DNA of 64,000 bases from Candidatus Saccharibacteria bacterium UBA3723 (lineage in GTDB: Bacteria; Patescibacteriota; Saccharimonadia; Saccharimonadales; Saccharimonadaceae), in NCBI GenBank assembly GCA_002371895.1, contig DFHM01000007.1, positions 12,099 through 76,098 on the forward strand, read 5' to 3'. The translations under genes were made by a program, and so were the position numbers. The notes under the pieces were generated by a model. It saw only the letters and a list, made by a program, of their open reading frames with translations. It made no database searches and was not told the origin of the DNA. Below are positions 54,406-62,161 of the stretch, in pieces (the first letter of the stretch is position 1; the number at the start of each line of letters is the position of its first letter).

Positions 54406-55433
54406 TCTTCTCCTAATTCCATTGGCTCTTGTTCGAGTTTAAAGCCATACTTCTCATAGACTGCATCGATTACAGCCTGGCGGGCCTTTGCGAGGTCTGC
54501 GTAGCTCTTTGCGGATTCATTAATAAGTACAAGTGATGCCTTATCGGATACGCGCATGCCATAGAATTCCTTACCTTTAAGACCGGCATGCTCGATTAGC
54601 CATCCACTTGGAATCTTTCCGCCGTCCCAGACTGGAATTCCTTTTTTCTCTGCGGCCGGAATTTCTTCTTCGGAAATGTATACATTCTTGAAGAATGAAC
54701 CAGCGGACGCAAATTCTGCAGGATCAGGCAACTTACCGGCGCGTACTGCCGCTACGCCATCACGAATTACCTGTGGGCTAAACTCGGTAATATTATTTTC
54801 GTCAAAATACGCCTGAAGGGAAGTGTAAAACGGTGGCTTGAGCCAATTCTTATGCAGATTCACCGTAACACTTGTAATAAAGTAGCGTCCAACGCCATCG
54901 CCAGTATTGAATATGCTATGGCGATAGCCAAGATCTAGTTCATCTGCCATCATATGTTTAAAACAGTTATCGCGGCAGTCGTATACGCAAACGGAATGCA
55001 ACGTCTGGGCAATTTCCTGACCGTATGCACCGACGTTTTGTACTGGTGCAGCGCCGACGGTACCAGGAATCTTGCTGAGCGCCTCAATGCCGCACCAGCC
55101 ATAAAAATCACCATTCCATAGTTTTACGCTGTATTCTACTAAATCATCAAGCAATTCGCCGCTCTTTGCGCATAGACGAATTGTCTCTTTGTCGCTATCT
55201 ATTACGTAGATACCCTTCAGTTTATTGACGAAAATTACTCCATCGAAACCTCCATCGCGGCCAATAACATTACTGCCACCGCCAAGAATATAAGTTTTTA
55301 AATCTTTTTCGCGCGCAAAACGATAAGCCTCTGCAAGGTCTTTATCTTCCTCTATCTCGATGACATACCGAGCGGCGCCACCAAGCCTCATGGTTGTTAA
55401 TTCTGATATTGGTACATTTTCGCGTATTTTCAT
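54402..55433 (-). CDS. murB: UDP-N-acetylenolpyruvoylglucosamine reductase
   Basis: MurB is the FAD/NADPH enzyme that reduces the MurA product to UDP-MurNAc. ILGGGSNVIGRDGGFDGV is the FAD-binding loop, EALSKIPGTVGAAPVQNVGAYGQE is the conserved core, and the ASAGSFFKN segment holds the proton-donor Ser. The length of 343 aa is normal. On the minus strand TATAAT (55445-55440) ends 6 nt before ATG (leaderless). It is coupled to folD by a 4-nt overlap. Confidence 0.94.
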   Translation of the reverse strand: MKIRENVPISELTTMRLGGAARYVIEIEEDKDLAEAYRFAREKDLKTYILGGGSNVIGRDGGFDGVIFVNKLKGIYVIDSDKETIRLCAKSGELLDDLVEYSVKLWNGDFYGWCGIEALSKIPGTVGAAPVQNVGAYGQEIAQTLHSVCVYDCRDNCFKHMMADELDLGYRHSIFNTGDGVGRYFITSVTVNLHKNWLKPPFYTSLQAYFDENNITEFSPQVIRDGVAAVRAGKLPDPAEFASAGSFFKNVYISEEEIPAAEKKGIPVWDGGKIPSGWLIEHAGLKGKEFYGMRVSDKASLVLINESAKSYADLAKARQAVIDAVYEKYGFKLEQEPMELGEE

Positions 55434-55470
55434 ATATTAATTATACCATGGGATGCATATTTTAAAGTGA

Positions 55471-55476
55471 TAGAAT
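55471..55476 (+). promoter_or_regulatory. -10 box for tRNA-Arg (CCG) and the FtsK-like gene
   Basis: TGA-TAGAAT ends 10 nt before the tRNA gene. No other promoter is visible before the FtsK-like gene, so both are likely on one transcript. Confidence 0.5.
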
Positions 55477-55486
55477 ATAGATAAGT

Positions 55487-55562
55487 GCGCCCGTAGCTCA
55501 GTGGATAGAGCACTGGTTTCCGGTACCAGGTGTCACAGGTTCGACTCCTGCCGGGCGTACCA
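55487..55562 (+). tRNA. tRNA-Arg (CCG)
   Basis: A 76-nt gene with GCGCCCG / CGGGCGT acceptor strands (G1-U72 pair), a TTCCGGT anticodon loop and encoded CCA. It reads CGG. Confidence 0.92.
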
Positions 55563-55572
55563 TGGAGGAATA

Positions 55573-56796
55573 ATGGAAAATCTAGATAAACAGAAAAAAG
55601 AATTAGATGAAACAATCGACGCGGCAATGATTTTGGCAAAGTATAACAACAACTTTCGCCATCGCCTCGTGCGCGCTCTGGATAAATTCGATAGCGAAAT
55701 CAAAAATATTGCTACCGAGACAAAAGTGCAATATCCAGCAGATTTACTAATAAACGAACCCATCCATAGCGACCCGGGTAATGTTCGAGAAATCGCAAAT
55801 AAAATCAAGACGTATTTCATGGACTACGGCGTAGATGTAGATATCGAAAACTGTGACGTGAATGCGCAAATTTCTAGATACTCCTGTTTTATCCATTCCG
55901 CCAAGGAACCCGTTAAAGTCACGAAGGCGGAGAAAGATCTACTAAAGCTCCTCAAAAATAACAGCGTTCGCATAGTTAAGAATCCAAAAACTATCGATGT
56001 AGAAATTAGCAACAAGACGCTTGGAACCGTAGACTTTGGCGAGCTGATTAGTTATAAAGTTACTGACTTGGTTGACCCGCTAACTTATGCCGTCGGCAAG
56101 GATATGACTAATGTCTACGGCAGCCTCACGAAAGCAAATGGCATTATTATTTCTGGCGGAAGCGCCTCCGGCAAACAGGCCACTATTCGCGGCATCATAG
56201 ATTCTATTCTGTTTCGCAATTCTAGGGATGATATTGAAATCGATTTTCTAAACCTCAAGTATTCCAACTTCGAAATCTACAATAAAGCCCCACAAGTCAT
56301 CATGGTTGCCGACACGCCAGAGCTTGTGACAAAAACTCTAGATAATCTTATCGAGCGCATGGATATCTGCTTCGACCTTCTTTCGAAGACGAAGATGAGA
56401 AACATTGAAGAGTTTAATGATAGTGCATATGGCGACAGGAAAATGCGCCACACGATTATTGTGATTGACGAGCTAGCGAAGTTGTTAGAAATTGACCGCA
56501 AAATTGAGGATAAGCTAATTCGCATTTTGCAAGTTGGGCGCGCAGTCGGCTATCATCTCATTATTTGTACTGGTGAAAATGATTCTATTTCCGTAAAACT
56601 CAATGCAAATTGCATGGATAAAATCATCCTAAAAGACGGCCTTGACAAAGAAGCGGATAAGCTCATCGGTCTCGGTGACGCCTTTTATGATTCCGCAAGC
56701 GGCAAAGAACATGTGCGCCGTCGCGTACAAATCGCATTTCATAGCCAGAGTGACACGCAAAAGATTTGCGAATATCTTGAAGCGAACTCAAAATAA
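55573..56796 (+). CDS. Minimal FtsK/SpoIIIE-like ATPase domain protein with altered Walker A
   Basis: The C-terminal two thirds resemble the FtsK motor: GGSASGKQ at the Walker A position, TIIVIDELAKLLE (Walker B) and ERMDICFDLLSKTKMRNIEEFN, matching the FtsK segment after the P-loop. The residue after the Walker Lys is Gln instead of Ser/Thr, which normally binds magnesium, so ATPase activity is doubtful. There are no membrane helices and no gamma DNA-binding domain. ATG 55573 follows GGAGG and lies ten bases after the tRNA-Arg CCA. Confidence 0.65.
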   Translation: MENLDKQKKELDETIDAAMILAKYNNNFRHRLVRALDKFDSEIKNIATETKVQYPADLLINEPIHSDPGNVREIANKIKTYFMDYGVDVDIENCDVNAQISRYSCFIHSAKEPVKVTKAEKDLLKLLKNNSVRIVKNPKTIDVEISNKTLGTVDFGELISYKVTDLVDPLTYAVGKDMTNVYGSLTKANGIIISGGSASGKQATIRGIIDSILFRNSRDDIEIDFLNLKYSNFEIYNKAPQVIMVADTPELVTKTLDNLIERMDICFDLLSKTKMRNIEEFNDSAYGDRKMRHTIIVIDELAKLLEIDRKIEDKLIRILQVGRAVGYHLIICTGENDSISVKLNANCMDKIILKDGLDKEADKLIGLGDAFYDSASGKEHVRRRVQIAFHSQSDTQKICEYLEANSK

Positions 56797-56803
56797 GCAT
56801 AGA

Positions 56804-56834
56804 TAAACACCTCTGTCATCTCAGAGGTGTTTTA
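56804..56834 (+). terminator. Terminator of the tRNA-Arg/FtsK-like transcript
   Basis: An AAACACCTCTG / CAGAGGTGTTT stem followed by a short T tail. Confidence 0.85.
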
Positions 56835-56837
56835 AAG

Positions 56838-56846
56838 TGCTATAAT
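56838..56846 (+). promoter_or_regulatory. Extended -10 for tRNA-Arg (TCG)
   Basis: TGC-TATAAT (56841-56846) ends 8 nt before the tRNA. Confidence 0.6.
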
Positions 56847-56854
56847 ATCCCCAT

Positions 56855-56931
56855 GCACCCGTAGCTCAGTGGATTAGAGCATCTGTCTTCGGAACAGAGG
56901 GTCGTGGGTTCGAGTCCCTCCGGGTGTACCA
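56855..56931 (+). tRNA. tRNA-Arg (TCG)
   Basis: A 77-nt gene with GCACCCG / CGGGTGT acceptor strands (G1-U72 pair), a CTTCGGA anticodon loop and encoded CCA. It reads CGA and possibly other CGN codons. Confidence 0.9.
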
Positions 56932-56949
56932 ATTTTTTATGGGATTTTT

Positions 56950-57681
56950 ATGAAAATAGAGCTACTACCAATCAAAACTCGTATCGTCCATCCGCCAAAA
57001 GACGAAATCTGGGACATCATCGACAACCTAGAGGTAAAAGATGGTGATATTATTTTTATTACGTCAAAAATTGTCGCTATTCATCAAGGTTATACTGTCA
57101 GCAAAGATAAGGCTGCAAAAGAGGACCTTATTCGCCAAGAAGCGGAGCGCATGATTACCTATCGCAATCCGACGGGGAATTATAGCGTTAATCTTACAGT
57201 GGCTCACGGCGTATTAATTCCGGCCGCCGGCATCGACGAAAGCAACGCGGATAATCATTACATTCTGTGGCCGCGCAATATTGATGAATTTTGTCGCGAA
57301 GTTAGGGCGCGCCTTATGAAAAAGCATGGCCTCAAAAAGCTCGGTGTTGTCGTAACGGATTCTCATACCACGCCTTTGCGCTGGGGTGTCACCGGTCTTG
57401 CGATTGGCTTAGCTGGCGTCGAACCACTCGAAGATATCCGCGGCAAGAAGGACTTATTTGGCCGCGAAATGCGCCTAACTCAGGTAGACATGATTGATCC
57501 TCTCGCCGCTATGGCTGTAAATACGATGGGCGAGAATAACGAATGCACGCCAATCGTTATCATGCGTGGCGATTTCAAAATTAAATACTCCGACAAAGCC
57601 TCAATGGACAATTTCAAAATCGAACCAGATTACGATTTGTATCGTCCATTGCTCGAGGCTTTGCCAAAAGTCGAAGACTAG
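56950..57681 (+). CDS. CofE-like gamma-glutamyl ligase
   Basis: It belongs to the F420-0:gamma-glutamyl ligase (CofE) family. AAGIDESNADN, VVVTDSHTTPLRWGVTG and AIGLAGVEP are the conserved nucleotide, metal and glycine-rich motifs. No other F420 gene is in the window. Similar proteins in Patescibacteria have been annotated as putative folate gamma-glutamate ligases, and folD is close by, so folate polyglutamylation is a plausible alternative role (inference). It starts 18 nt after tRNA-Arg, possibly on the same transcript. Confidence 0.8.
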   Translation: MKIELLPIKTRIVHPPKDEIWDIIDNLEVKDGDIIFITSKIVAIHQGYTVSKDKAAKEDLIRQEAERMITYRNPTGNYSVNLTVAHGVLIPAAGIDESNADNHYILWPRNIDEFCREVRARLMKKHGLKKLGVVVTDSHTTPLRWGVTGLAIGLAGVEPLEDIRGKKDLFGREMRLTQVDMIDPLAAMAVNTMGENNECTPIVIMRGDFKIKYSDKASMDNFKIEPDYDLYRPLLEALPKVED

Positions 57682-57682
57682 T

Positions 57683-58252
57683 TTAGTGCTTCATATACCA
57701 TTTTGCGAATTGGTGAATCGCATCGCCGTAGTATTTGCGTTTTAGCTCGTAGCTTTCGTCGCCAATTTCTGCTAGCGTGCGCGTTTCGCCGTTCGGGATG
57801 TAGAAGAAATCGTGCCATCTGCCATCGTGGCCGCGCATTTCGGTAATTATTTTGCCGGTACTGCCGCCCTTAAAAACGATTGGATCTTTACCTGGTTCGC
57901 AGTATGCGAAACAATGTTCGATGTACGCCTTGCGGTTTTTCTCGTTCTTGATTAGCTCGAGAAATTTTTCGACGCCAATCTGTTTATCGAAATAGGCGTT
58001 ATATGGGCCAGGTAATCCACCCAAAGCTTCGAGATACAAGCCAGTGTCGGATTTTAGGCAAGCTTTGCCTAATTTATCTGCGCCATATTTTGCCGTGAAA
58101 GCGACAACTTCGGCGCAAGTTTTTGCCTGGATTTCATAAAGCTCAAAGTCGGGATCCATTATCTCAAGGTCAAAACCATACTGGTCTGCGAGCACTTCTT
58201 TTGCTTCGCGGAATTTATAAATATTGCTAGTAAGATAAGTTATTTTTTTCAT
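57683..58252 (-). CDS. rdgB: dITP/XTP pyrophosphatase (RdgB/HAM1 family)
   Basis: It removes non-canonical purine nucleoside triphosphates. YLTSNIYKFREAKEVL at the N-terminus and SDTGLYLEALGGLPGPYNAYF are the HAM1 signatures, and the length of 189 aa is normal. The minus-strand promoter is probably TATACT near 58274-58269 with an AAAGG ribosome-binding site. It converges tail-to-tail with the CofE-like gene with one base between stops. Confidence 0.88.
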   Translation of the reverse strand: MKKITYLTSNIYKFREAKEVLADQYGFDLEIMDPDFELYEIQAKTCAEVVAFTAKYGADKLGKACLKSDTGLYLEALGGLPGPYNAYFDKQIGVEKFLELIKNEKNRKAYIEHCFAYCEPGKDPIVFKGGSTGKIITEMRGHDGRWHDFFYIPNGETRTLAEIGDESYELKRKYYGDAIHQFAKWYMKH

Positions 58253-58301
58253 AAAAAACCTTTCAAAGTATAGTAAATAATCGATGTATTAAAATAAAAG
58301 A

Positions 58302-58409
58302 CTAACGCTCATGCTCAAAGCGCGCATGCTCAACGTACGCATGCTCATACGCAAACAAAAACATCGACTTTGACGTATTCATGACTGATGTCTTGTTTAG
58401 TGTATTCAT
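58302..58409 (-). CDS. 35-aa small protein with EHA repeats
   Basis: The reading frame ATG-AAT-ACA to TAG encodes a short polar start (MNTLNKTSVMNTSK), a hydrophobic stretch (SMFLFA) and three repeats (YEHAYV, EHARF, EHER). On the minus strand TGA-TACAAT (58421-58416) ends 6 nt before ATG, the same leaderless architecture as known genes in this window. The repeats come from three copies of a GCATGCTCA-type DNA unit. No family is recognised, and translation is unproven. Confidence 0.4.
   Translation of the reverse strand: MNTLNKTSVMNTSKSMFLFAYEHAYVEHARFEHER
58305..58352. repeat. Three imperfect 15-16 bp direct repeats
   Basis: CGCTCATGCTCAAAG, CGCGCATGCTCAACG and ACGCATGCTCATACG follow one another, sharing CATGCTCA. 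They lie inside the small ORF and could alternatively be protein-binding sites. Confidence 0.6.
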
Positions 58410-58454
58410 ACTACTATTGTATCAAATAATTTCGGCTTTGCTATAATAAAGCTA

Positions 58455-59138
58455 ATGAATATTCTCGAGACAGAAAATCTCACGAAGACTTACGGCAAGG
58501 GTGATAACAAAGTTACTGCCGTCGACAATGTAACGCTCAAAGTTAAGCTTGGCGAATTTGTTGCTATTATTGGCGCCTCGGGCTCCGGTAAGTCTACATT
58601 GTTGCATTTACTTGGCGGCGTTGACCGTCCGACTTCTGGCCGCGTTCTAATAAATGGGGAAGATATCTTTAACTATTCTGATGACGAAATTGCTATCTAT
58701 CGTCGTCGCGAAATTGGTATTATTTATCAGTTCTACAACCTCATTCCTTCACTAAATGTGGCGGATAATATTACGCTTCCATTAAAGCTAGACCACAAAA
58801 AGGTGAACGAAGAGCACTTAGCTCAGATTCTAAGAATGCTAAAACTTACGCGCGTAAAAAATCATCTTCCAAATCAACTTTCCGGTGGCCAGCAACAACG
58901 CGTCGCAATCGGCCGCGCACTTATTTCTGACCCCACGATTATTCTCGCCGATGAGCCAACCGGCAATCTCGACTCCAACAACTCGAAAGAAGTTATTGGC
59001 CTATTAAAGCAGGCAAACAAAGATTTTCATAAAACCATCATTATGATCACGCACGATGCGAATATTGCTGCGCAGGCGGACCGCGTTATTACATTCGAAG
59101 ATGGCAAAATCGTCAAAGACAAAAGGAACAAAAAATAA
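58455..59138 (+). CDS. ABC transporter ATPase (MacB/LolD/BceA type) 1
   Basis: The nucleotide-binding subunit of an exporter or mechanotransmission ABC system. Walker A is GASGSGKST, the Q-loop is [10 protein letters not shown], the signature is LSGGQQQR, Walker B is [12 protein letters not shown], and the H-loop His is in ITHD. The length of 227 aa is typical. An extended TGC-TATAAT (58442-58447) ends 7 nt before ATG (leaderless). The stop overlaps the permease start by one base. Confidence 0.92.
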   Translation: MNILETENLTKTYGKGDNKVTAVDNVTLKVKLGEFVAIIGASGSGKSTLLHLLGGVDRPTSGRVLINGEDIFNYSDDEIAIYRRREIGIIYQFYNLIPSLNVADNITLPLKLDHKKVNEEHLAQILRMLKLTRVKNHLPNQLSGGQQQRVAIGRALISDPTIILADEPTGNLDSNNSKEVIGLLKQANKDFHKTIIMITHDANIAAQADRVITFEDGKIVKDKRNKK

Positions 59139-61300
59139 TGGGCATCATTGCGCAGCTTACGACGAACAGCATTAAAGAAAATAAGAAGCGCACGATTGTG
59201 ACTATTATCGGCGTCGCGCTTTCCTGTGCGCTCATGATTGCAGTTGGTGGCATGTTTGCGAGCTTCCAGCAGATGATGAAAGATTTTGCGATTTCTCGCT
59301 ATGGCGATTATCACGACATGTACATAAACGTACCAGACGATGCGCTACATTGTTTTAGTGACGAGTCGGGTGTAAAAAGCATCAGCTACGGCGTGATAAA
59401 TGCCGACATCAATGAATACTTTGATGCGACCATGATCGAAAAGACCGATGGCTATAACGCTGATGCGGAATATAGCGCCGTGATGGTTTATTATAAAAAA
59501 CCACAGCAATATATGGAGATTCGTGAGCGCCTTGTCGCAAATATTAAAAATGAGACCAACGAAAAAGTAAAGGTTATTACGAACTCTGAACTTTTGCGCT
59601 ACGAAGGTATTATGGGCGACACGACTCTTACCACTGTCCTCAGTTTGGCAGGCATCGTAATCGTAATTATCGTCTTTACAAGCATCTTTGTTATTCGCAA
59701 TTCGTTTAGTATTTCTGCTAGCGAGCGTACGCGCGAATTTGGTATGTTGCGCAGTATTGGCGCTACCAGTTTACAAATTCGTTCCGCAATGTATTTTGAG
59801 GCACTAATTATCGCGATTGCTGGCATTATTTTGGGCACGGCAGTCGGAATAATCGCTATCCTATGTTTGGTACAAATCGTAAACGCACTTACGACCGAAC
59901 TATTTATAGCCGATGATATGAACGGCATTCGCGTTGTAATCCCATTCTGGATTTTTGCGATTGTATATATGCTAACCTTTGTCGTAGTGTTCTTATCCTG
60001 CCGCTCCTCGGCGCGCAGGGCTGCAAAGATTTCGCCAATTGAGGCACTCCGCGGTGTCTATGATACTAAGGTCAAAAACAAGAAGCTCAAGACTTCAAAA
60101 TTAATCCAGAAATATTTTGGTATCGGCGGTGTGATCGCGGATAAAAATCTACGCCGTAGCCGCAGAAAATATCGTACTACCGTAATCTCGCTAATTGTGA
60201 GCATTGCGACTTTTGTTGGCCTTGCAAGCTTTCTCAACTACGGCAAACGCGCAATCGAAATGGAATACGGCGGCGTCTCGTATGATATACAAGTTGTAAC
60301 GGCAAACGAACAAAACGTTTCGGATATTACAACGCTTTCGGATATTGATAAACTAACTGTTGCGCGTACGATTGCTACTGACGGAATCGATATATTCATC
60401 CTCGACAAAGATTCTTTTGCGGAATACGCAAAACAGGCCGGAGCGAAGGTCGATTATGAAAATACAGTGATCCTCAACGGCTACGCGGACGAGCAATATG
60501 GAAGCAAACACACCATAAAAAGCGTCGTTGATTACGGAGCAGGCGATACGGTAAAAATTAACGTAATTCACGCAGACAATGAGAGCTATGATCCAGACGA
60601 GAAGACCGAGTACGAAATTACGATTTCAAAGTCTACCGATAAATGGCCAGAAGTCTTCAGTAACTACTACTCACCAATGTTTGTTGTGTCGGAAGATTAT
60701 CACGACATTGAAAAATTTGAGCAAACATATCAGCGCAAAAACTACCAGGTCTTCATTAATACAAATAAGTCCAATGACGTCGAAGAAAGAATCAAGAATA
60801 TCTTCGATAAAAATCGTCCAGATGATGGCGGATATTATAGTGACATGATTCATAATGTTGCGCAGGAGCGCCGCATCATGAATAACTTAATGTTGCTTAT
60901 TTCTATATTCTTATACGGCTTTATTGTTGTAATAACTCTAATTGGCGTTACAAATATCTTCAACACGATTACGACAAATGTAATGCTTCGCTCAAAAGAA
61001 TTCGCAATGCTAAAATCCGTCGGTATGACCGAGAAAGAATTCAATAACATGATTCGTCTCGAGAGTGCGCTATATTCTCTGAAGTCATTATTGATTGGTC
61101 TTCCAATCGGCATCCTGATCTCGTTCATAATATACAAGGCTCTCGCCAATAGCATTGACTTTGGTTACGTGTTCCCATGGCGGGCGGTACTGGTTGCTAT
61201 AGCTGCAGTAGTACTACTTGTCTCGATAATAATGAATTATTCCGTAAAACAAGTATCAAAGCAAAATATTATAGAGACGATTCGCAACGACAATATTTAA
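59138..61300 (+). CDS. FtsX-domain ABC permease (Bce/MacB type) 1
   Basis: A 720-aa permease with an N-terminal helix (about 19-40), a first FtsX module (helices about 180-300), a further helix (about 350-367), an extracellular region of about 210 residues and a second FtsX module (helices about 585-705). RTREFGMLRSIGAT and RSKEFAMLKSVGMT are the coupling segments of the two modules. Such double-FtsX permeases export or sense peptides and antibiotics, or move lipoproteins. It pairs with the ATPase immediately upstream. Confidence 0.87.
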   Translation: MGIIAQLTTNSIKENKKRTIVTIIGVALSCALMIAVGGMFASFQQMMKDFAISRYGDYHDMYINVPDDALHCFSDESGVKSISYGVINADINEYFDATMIEKTDGYNADAEYSAVMVYYKKPQQYMEIRERLVANIKNETNEKVKVITNSELLRYEGIMGDTTLTTVLSLAGIVIVIIVFTSIFVIRNSFSISASERTREFGMLRSIGATSLQIRSAMYFEALIIAIAGIILGTAVGIIAILCLVQIVNALTTELFIADDMNGIRVVIPFWIFAIVYMLTFVVVFLSCRSSARRAAKISPIEALRGVYDTKVKNKKLKTSKLIQKYFGIGGVIADKNLRRSRRKYRTTVISLIVSIATFVGLASFLNYGKRAIEMEYGGVSYDIQVVTANEQNVSDITTLSDIDKLTVARTIATDGIDIFILDKDSFAEYAKQAGAKVDYENTVILNGYADEQYGSKHTIKSVVDYGAGDTVKINVIHADNESYDPDEKTEYEITISKSTDKWPEVFSNYYSPMFVVSEDYHDIEKFEQTYQRKNYQVFINTNKSNDVEERIKNIFDKNRPDDGGYYSDMIHNVAQERRIMNNLMLLISIFLYGFIVVITLIGVTNIFNTITTNVMLRSKEFAMLKSVGMTEKEFNNMIRLESALYSLKSLLIGLPIGILISFIIYKALANSIDFGYVFPWRAVLVAIAAVVLLVSIIMNYSVKQVSKQNIIETIRNDNI

Positions 61301-61321
61301 GGAAAGTAGTAAAATAAAAGC

Positions 61322-62161
61322 ATGAACATTTTGGAAATTAGCCATCTTATCAAAACTTACGGCAAAGGCGATAATCTCGTAAAAGCCGTAGATGACGTTT
61401 CTTTTTCTGTACCAGAGGGGCAGTTCCTTGCTATCGTTGGCGCATCTGGTTCTGGTAAGTCCACGTTGCTTCACATGATTGGTGGGGTAGATAATCCTAC
61501 TAAGGGCGACATTATAATCGATGGCGAAAACATTTCCAAATACAACTCGGACAAACTTGCAGTTTTTCGTCGCGAAAAAGTCGGTATTATTTACCAGTTC
61601 TATAATCTAATTCCAGTGCTAAATGTTTCAGAAAATATCACTTTGCCATGCGACCTTGGCAATAAGAAAGTCGACCAAGAATATCTCAAAGATCTAATCG
61701 AAACCCTAGGTCTTACTGACCGTGTGAAGAATCTACCAAACCAGCTTTCTGGTGGTCAGCAACAACGCGTCGCGATCGGTCGTGCACTGTTTAATCATCC
61801 AAAGATTATCCTCGCCGATGAGCCGACCGGCAACCTGGACAAAAAATCCAGCGACGAAATCGTAAACTTATTAAAAACCGCAAATCAAAAGTATCATCAG
61901 ACGGTTATTCTTGTAACGCACGATGCGAACATCGCCGCACAGGCAGACCGCATTATTACGTTCGAGGACGGCAAAATTATTTCCGATAAACTGCAGCACG
62001 AAGCGCCGGCGCCTGCTCCAGCTCCAGCCCCAGCTCCAACTCCTGCTCCCGCCGCGAGGCCAACCGATACCACGAAGCCAACCGAAGCCGAAGAAATTGC
62101 GGAGTTAGAAGAAATAGAGCGCGAAGTTGAGGCCGAGAATGAAAGTTCTAACGCGGCTTAA
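61322..62161 (+). CDS. ABC transporter ATPase 2 with Pro/Ala and acidic tail
   Basis: It has the same motif set as ATPase 1 ([29 protein letters not shown]) and is clearly paralogous. After residue 225 an extra tail has APAPAPAPAPTPAPAAR and a Glu-rich helix (EEIAELEEIEREVEAENE). Family members end near 225-230. TAAAAT at 61310-61315 ends 6 nt before ATG, so the second pair has its own leaderless promoter. It overlaps the next permease by 23 nt. Confidence 0.9.
   Translation: MNILEISHLIKTYGKGDNLVKAVDDVSFSVPEGQFLAIVGASGSGKSTLLHMIGGVDNPTKGDIIIDGENISKYNSDKLAVFRREKVGIIYQFYNLIPVLNVSENITLPCDLGNKKVDQEYLKDLIETLGLTDRVKNLPNQLSGGQQQRVAIGRALFNHPKIILADEPTGNLDKKSSDEIVNLLKTANQKYHQTVILVTHDANIAAQADRIITFEDGKIISDKLQHEAPAPAPAPAPAPTPAPAARPTDTTKPTEAEEIAELEEIEREVEAENESSNAA

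Noticed and set aside
55501..55572. Extension of the FtsK-like reading frame through tRNA-Arg
   Set aside because: The upstream codons are tRNA sequence; GGAGG directly before ATG 55573 marks the real start.
58305..58352. Direct repeats as replication iterons
   Set aside because: Only three short imperfect copies exist, there is no AT-rich unwinding region with DnaA boxes or replication gene nearby, and a small reading frame explains them.
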